DNA of 9,379 bases, taken from contig JAHIPR010000099.1 of assembly GCA_018903015.1 (NCBI GenBank), positions 1 through 9,379 of the forward strand, written 5' to 3'. Below the pieces are notes generated by a model. The model was not told the DNA's origin. It searched no databases and worked only from the letters and a program-made list of their open reading frames with translations. This document shows, piece after piece, positions 6,205 to 9,379 of the stretch (positions are counted from its first letter, which is position 1; the number at the start of each line of letters is the position of its first letter). The stretch is from a bacterium (GTDB lineage Bacteria > Atribacterota > JS1 > SB-45 > 34-128). A program made the position numbers and the translations under genes.

Positions 6205-7251
6205 CTATTTTAACTGATCAAGTATATCTTTTAATTTGACCTCCGCGTATGCAATACAAGTGTCAGCCGCGCCATAGTATATTTTTACCTTACCTTCTTC
6301 ATATAAATTCCCACAATTAAAAATCACATTACCAAAAAAACCATTTAATTCATAATCCATTTCAGGCTCAATTATTGGTTTTTCGCTTCTCGCTATAACT
6401 TTCCAGGGTTTAGCAGCATCCAATAGTACCGCCCCAAGACAGTACCTGTTAATCTTTGACGATCCGTGGTATATTTCCATCCACCCTTCTTCTATCTTGA
6501 ATGGAACACCACCGCAGCCTATCCCTCCGTCATCCCAGTATTTTTCTCTTGCGCTCATTAACTTCAGATGGTTACCCCAGTAAACAAGATCGGGTGATTC
6601 GGATATCCACATGTCTCTTACCCTATATTCGGCAGATACAGGACGATTCAAGGCATAATATCTACCTTTTATCTTTTCAGGGAAAATTGCAACGTCCTTA
6701 TTATCAGGCATAAAGATTACACCGTGTCTGGTAAATGTAACAAAATCAGTCGTGGATGTTAGACAGGTAGTAACCCCGGTTATATTGGATATTGCACTAT
6801 AATTTATATAATATCTTCCATCAATCTGGGTTATCCTTGGATCTTCTATGCCAAATCTCTCATATTTGTTTTCAGGAAATATGGCAGGCTTTTCATCTAT
6901 CTTAAAGTCAATACCGTTTCTGCTCTTAGCAATCCTTAAATGGGAAATAGATGTAAGGTATTGATTAGCAGGCGTCCTTACAACTCTGGGGTCCGAGAAA
7001 TCTATTGAAGGATCAGTCTTATTAAATTCCTTTACAATAACTTTATCTGTTTTCAAATCTAATATAGGTACAAGTTCTTTTTTCGGGTTATTATTAATTG
7101 GCATTTCAGCAACTCTCATAAGAAGCAATATTTCTTCATTGAACCTGGTAACACCACAATTAAAAACACAAACTACCTTGAAATCAGGTCTTGATGGTTT
7201 TATGTCCTCTGGCGTTATAATTGGATTTTTCTCTGATCTAAATATGTTCAT
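6205..7251 (-). CDS. GH130 family protein: beta-mannoside phosphorylase or beta-mannosidase
   Basis: GH130 enzymes are five-bladed beta-propellers that phosphorolyse, or in some subfamilies hydrolyse, beta-mannosides such as mannosyl-glucose, mannosyl-GlcNAc or beta-1,2-mannobiose. Phosphorolysis yields mannose 1-phosphate. The 348-residue product shows the family blocks: KNPIITPEDI (8-17), VFNCGV (29-34), LLLMRVAE (42-49), SDPRVV (86-91), GIEDPRIT (134-141) with the probable catalytic Asp137, KDVAIFPEKIKGRYYALNRP (185-204), MWISESPDL then YWG (214-226), GWMEIYHG (256-263) and IYYGAADT near the C-terminus. There is no signal peptide, so it is cytoplasmic. At 201-204 it has LNRP where many members have LHRP. 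The start is ATG at 7251, with a rather distant AAGGG upstream. It follows an (alpha/alpha)6-like protein and a GT4 enzyme on the same strand. Phosphorylase is more likely than hydrolase by location, but the sequence alone does not settle it. Confidence 0.9.
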   Translation of the reverse strand: MNIFRSEKNPIITPEDIKPSRPDFKVVCVFNCGVTRFNEEILLLMRVAEMPINNNPKKELVPILDLKTDKVIVKEFNKTDPSIDFSDPRVVRTPANQYLTSISHLRIAKSRNGIDFKIDEKPAIFPENKYERFGIEDPRITQIDGRYYINYSAISNITGVTTCLTSTTDFVTFTRHGVIFMPDNKDVAIFPEKIKGRYYALNRPVSAEYRVRDMWISESPDLVYWGNHLKLMSAREKYWDDGGIGCGGVPFKIEEGWMEIYHGSSKINRYCLGAVLLDAAKPWKVIARSEKPIIEPEMDYELNGFFGNVIFNCGNLYEEGKVKIYYGAADTCIAYAEVKLKDILDQLK

Positions 7252-7281
7252 TGTATAAGAATTCCCTTTTTCTGTGAGTAT

Positions 7282-7287
7282 ATTATA
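7282..7287 (-). promoter_or_regulatory. Possible -10 box upstream of the GH130 gene
   Basis: A perfect TATAAT on the minus strand stands about 30 bp before the GH130 start, in a 108-bp gap. No convincing -35 lies 16-18 bp upstream, so an own promoter for GH130 within the cluster is only possible. Confidence 0.25.
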
Positions 7288-7359
7288 GATAAAATAGTTG
7301 TGTTTAAAAGTTCTAATCGTATGAACTAATAGATGTAAATTTACTCCTCGATTTTCAAA

Positions 7360-8349
7360 TCATTTAATAATTTCTAATCTTTTAGCAGCAAGAAATGCCA
7401 TCAAAAAGCATATATTTGATTCAGCCCCCTGATTTAAATTTACACCTTCTGGATTTAATGCATCATAACATGCGAAGTTTTCATCTATAAGAGGAATATT
7501 ATTTATATTATTTCCAAAAAACCATTTATACCATTTTTTAGCCCAATTTAAATAGAAATTATCTTCTGTTGCATAATAAGCTTTTTCAAGACAACAAATC
7601 ATATAGCTTGAATCAATCGGTTGTTGGTCAAATAAGGCTTTATTATTACCTTTAAGATACCAGCCTCTATTTCCGATGGGCGAAGGAATATCATTTTCCT
7701 GACAATTTCTTATTAAGAAGTCTGTTGTCTTTTTGGCAATTTCAAAACTGATTTTACATTTTCTTTTTAAATAAATTTCCCAAAGGGACCAGGGGATAAG
7801 AGCATTTGCATATACCAAATAATTTTCAAACCACATCCAATCATCAGAATATGTCTCAAAATAAAAATTATGTAGCTTTGCTTTTAATTCATTTTCCAAG
7901 CCGTGCTGGTAATCAAGATTTAGTAAACCCAATAAAGCTGCTGATATTGCTCTTATTGAAGTCCAATTATGGGCATCTTCAATTAAATTTTTAATAATTT
8001 TTTTAATATAATCATTTTGATTACTCTTTGTCACCAAAAGAGACCATAATGTTAATCCATAAGCTTCTTTTATATTAGATTTTGAATCATATTCTTCATT
8101 TTTAAATAAACCCTTACCATTATTTTCGTAATAAAAATGATATAGTAAGCCATCTTCTCTTTGTGCTTTTAAAAGGAAATTTAAATAAATATCCTTTAAG
8201 TTTTTATCTTTAAATTCATCAGCAACAATGAGAGCTCGTGCTTGATCTTCCAGGGCATATCCAAATTTAGGATCAGGTTTACTTAGTTTCCCATGCTGAT
8301 AAATTCCAATACTTGAAGTCATTGATCTTATTTTTTTAAGCGGATCCAT
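7360..8349 (-). CDS. (alpha/alpha)6-barrel-like protein of unknown activity, glycan-cluster partner of GT4 and GH130
   Basis: No function is known to me, but the family is recognisable. The 329 residues are almost wholly helical with repeated helix pairs, as in six-hairpin glycosidases and related (alpha/alpha)6 barrels. Conserved-looking, acid- and aromatic-rich loop motifs stand out: QHG then GYALEDQARALIVA (30-43), DDWMWFENYLVYANAL (169-184), IGNRGWY (225-231), FDQQPID (240-246), CYDAL (294-298) and NLNQGAES (304-311). In my recollection such domains occur beside, or fused to, GT4 glycosyltransferases in glycan clusters. There is no signal peptide, so it is cytoplasmic. AAAGGA precedes ATG (8349) by 8 nt. 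It lies 71 bp after the GT4 gene and 108 bp before GH130. The concentrated Asp, Glu and Trp motifs suggest a sugar-binding cleft, perhaps a glycosidase or phosphorylase, but catalysis is unproven. Confidence 0.75.
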   Translation of the reverse strand: MDPLKKIRSMTSSIGIYQHGKLSKPDPKFGYALEDQARALIVADEFKDKNLKDIYLNFLLKAQREDGLLYHFYYENNGKGLFKNEEYDSKSNIKEAYGLTLWSLLVTKSNQNDYIKKIIKNLIEDAHNWTSIRAISAALLGLLNLDYQHGLENELKAKLHNFYFETYSDDWMWFENYLVYANALIPWSLWEIYLKRKCKISFEIAKKTTDFLIRNCQENDIPSPIGNRGWYLKGNNKALFDQQPIDSSYMICCLEKAYYATEDNFYLNWAKKWYKWFFGNNINNIPLIDENFACYDALNPEGVNLNQGAESNICFLMAFLAAKRLEIIK

Positions 8350-8391
8350 AAGAATTATCCTTTATTTAATTTACAAAATGGTTTTTAAATA

Positions 8392-8423
8392 TTTCTTTAT
8401 AAAAGTTTCTTTAAATTTCTTTA
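8392..8423. repeat. Three copies of TTTCTTTA at the end of the GT4 gene
   Basis: The 8-mer TTTCTTTA occurs at 8392-8399, 8406-8413 and 8416-8423; the last copy overlaps the GT4 stop codon. The copies are 14 and 10 nt apart. In such AT-rich DNA this may be chance or slippage; no function is suggested. Confidence 0.4.
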
Positions 8424-9379
8424 ATAAGACTTTATATTTTCATATTTGCCTAAAACCTCATCAAACAATTCCAGGTGTTGCAGAGCTACATTATACCAGG
8501 TCATTAGTCTTCCGAATTTGTATGTTTTATTTTCAATTCTCAATTTCTTTTGAGGGTTTTCGCAAATATCTATTACGGCATCTGCAATGGCCTGGGAATT
8601 TCGGAAAGGTACAATGATGCCTCTTCCCTCTGCCAAAACTTCTTTTGCATACAAGTATGGAGTTGAAATACATATTTTCCCTGCTCCAATTGCATAGGCT
8701 AAAGCACCAGAAGCGGATTGCTGTGGGTCTAAATATGGAGTTATATACACATCGATAATTTTTAACCATACTACCAGTTCTTCTAAAGATAAATATTTAT
8801 TTATAAATTTAACATTTCCTTGTAAATCATGCTTCTTTATTTTTTCTTTTAAAAATTTTCTATATTTTTCTCCTTCTGCTTTTAATACAACTGGATGTGT
8901 CTGACCAATTATTAAATATAAAACATTATTGAATTGCTCCTTTATTTTTTTTAAAGCTTCTATCGTATATTCAAGTCCTTTGCTCGCCGATAGAAGATTT
9001 ATATTCCCCAGGATTATTCTATCCTCAAGTCCTTTTATCTTTTTATATTCAGCAGTAGCTTCCAGAGGTACATCAGGAACACCATGGGGGATAATTTCTA
9101 TTTTTTCTTTTGGACAATTATAATTTTTTATAAGCTTCTGCAAACTTTCGGGCATCATGGCTATTACTTTTTCTGCAAATTTGAGCACATCTTTTAAAAC
9201 CAAGCCGTATCCTTCGCTAGTATTGTCAGGAATTGTATGAGTGGTTACAATTAGAGGTTTTTTTATCAATTCTATCAATTTAATAATATATTCTCCAAAG
9301 TCACCGCCATATAATCCGAATTCATGTTCTAGAACAACTATATCTGTTTTAGATTTATTAATATGATCAGCAGCTTTAA
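8421..9379 (-). CDS. Glycosyltransferase, GT4 (GT-B fold) family (5' end outside window)
   Basis: Retaining GT-B glycosyltransferase that would transfer a sugar from a nucleotide-sugar donor, in this setting plausibly mannose from GDP-mannose. The frame stays open to the right edge, giving 318 visible residues. The segment LEHEFGLYGGDFGEY upstream of the TTG at 9278 belongs to the N-terminal acceptor domain and shows that translation begins outside the window. Roughly 50-80 N-terminal residues are probably missing. Further landmarks are THTIPD, IEIIPHGVPD, GNINLLSASKGLE (donor-domain start), YLIIGQTHP, and the donor-binding block with SASGALAYAIGAGKICIST, KEVLAEGRGIIVPF and SQAIADAV. This last block is where GT4 enzymes carry the EX7E-like acidic pair; here the first position is Ser/Ala-rich (QQSASG), as in the subgroup with HEFG motifs. 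No signal or membrane helix is visible. Donor and acceptor are not determinable. It is the first visible gene of the cluster leading to GH130. Confidence 0.88.
   Translation of the reverse strand, partial: KAADHINKSKTDIVVLEHEFGLYGGDFGEYIIKLIELIKKPLIVTTHTIPDNTSEGYGLVLKDVLKFAEKVIAMMPESLQKLIKNYNCPKEKIEIIPHGVPDVPLEATAEYKKIKGLEDRIILGNINLLSASKGLEYTIEALKKIKEQFNNVLYLIIGQTHPVVLKAEGEKYRKFLKEKIKKHDLQGNVKFINKYLSLEELVVWLKIIDVYITPYLDPQQSASGALAYAIGAGKICISTPYLYAKEVLAEGRGIIVPFRNSQAIADAVIDICENPQKKLRIENKTYKFGRLMTWYNVALQHLELFDEVLGKYENIKSY

Noticed and set aside
8533..8769. Minus-strand open frame of 78 codons in another frame of the GT4 gene
   Set aside because: The GT4 frame carries all the conserved blocks; this frame is an out-of-phase shadow rich in Cys and Arg.

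Overview
AT-rich window from what is most likely a diderm, fermentative, sugar-using bacterium. All intact genes and all recognisable gene relics lie on the minus strand, so transcription runs from right to left. The diderm inference rests on two points: the sugar-binding protein has a plain signal peptide without a lipobox cysteine, and there is a relic of an OmpA-type cell-wall-anchoring domain. The mix of ABC sugar transport, LacI control and a GH130 enzyme fits groups such as Atribacterota or Thermotogota. That placement is a guess from gene content.

Right third (6205-9379): three consecutive minus-strand genes. They encode a GT4-type glycosyltransferase cut by the window edge, an (alpha/alpha)6-barrel-like protein of unknown activity, and a GH130 mannoside phosphorylase or mannosidase. 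They look like a small module that builds and/or recycles a mannose-containing glycan. An OmpA C-terminal-domain relic with two in-frame stop codons (5931-6191) starts right after the GH130 stop.

Middle (3770-5930): about 640 bp without a gene, holding weak hairpins and short repeats (5291-5930). Then comes an intact class I glycerate kinase (4154-5290). Downstream of it lies a GC-rich, multi-hairpin segment that resembles the right end of an IS200/IS605 (TnpB-type) element (about 3995-4117). Last is the C-terminal stub of a tartronate semialdehyde reductase / 3-hydroxyisobutyrate dehydrogenase-type gene (3770-3985). The reductase and glycerate kinase catalyse consecutive steps, so this looks like a former two-gene glycerate operon whose reductase has been largely lost.

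Left third (1-3645): a LacI-family regulator, a family 1 solute-binding protein and a MalF/UgpA-type permease cut by the left edge. Together they form a regulated sugar ABC uptake operon. The regulator has no ATG, GTG or TTG start that would keep its DNA-binding domain. An ATT codon 8 nt downstream of a perfect AGGAGG sits exactly where the family's start Met belongs. Its promoter carries a CG-centred palindrome between the -35 and -10 boxes, as expected for autorepression. A perfect stem-loop separates the binding-protein and permease genes.

The most notable observations are the probable AUU start of the regulator, the IS-like structured scar next to the decayed reductase, the GT4/(alpha/alpha)6/GH130 module, and the structured gene-free block.
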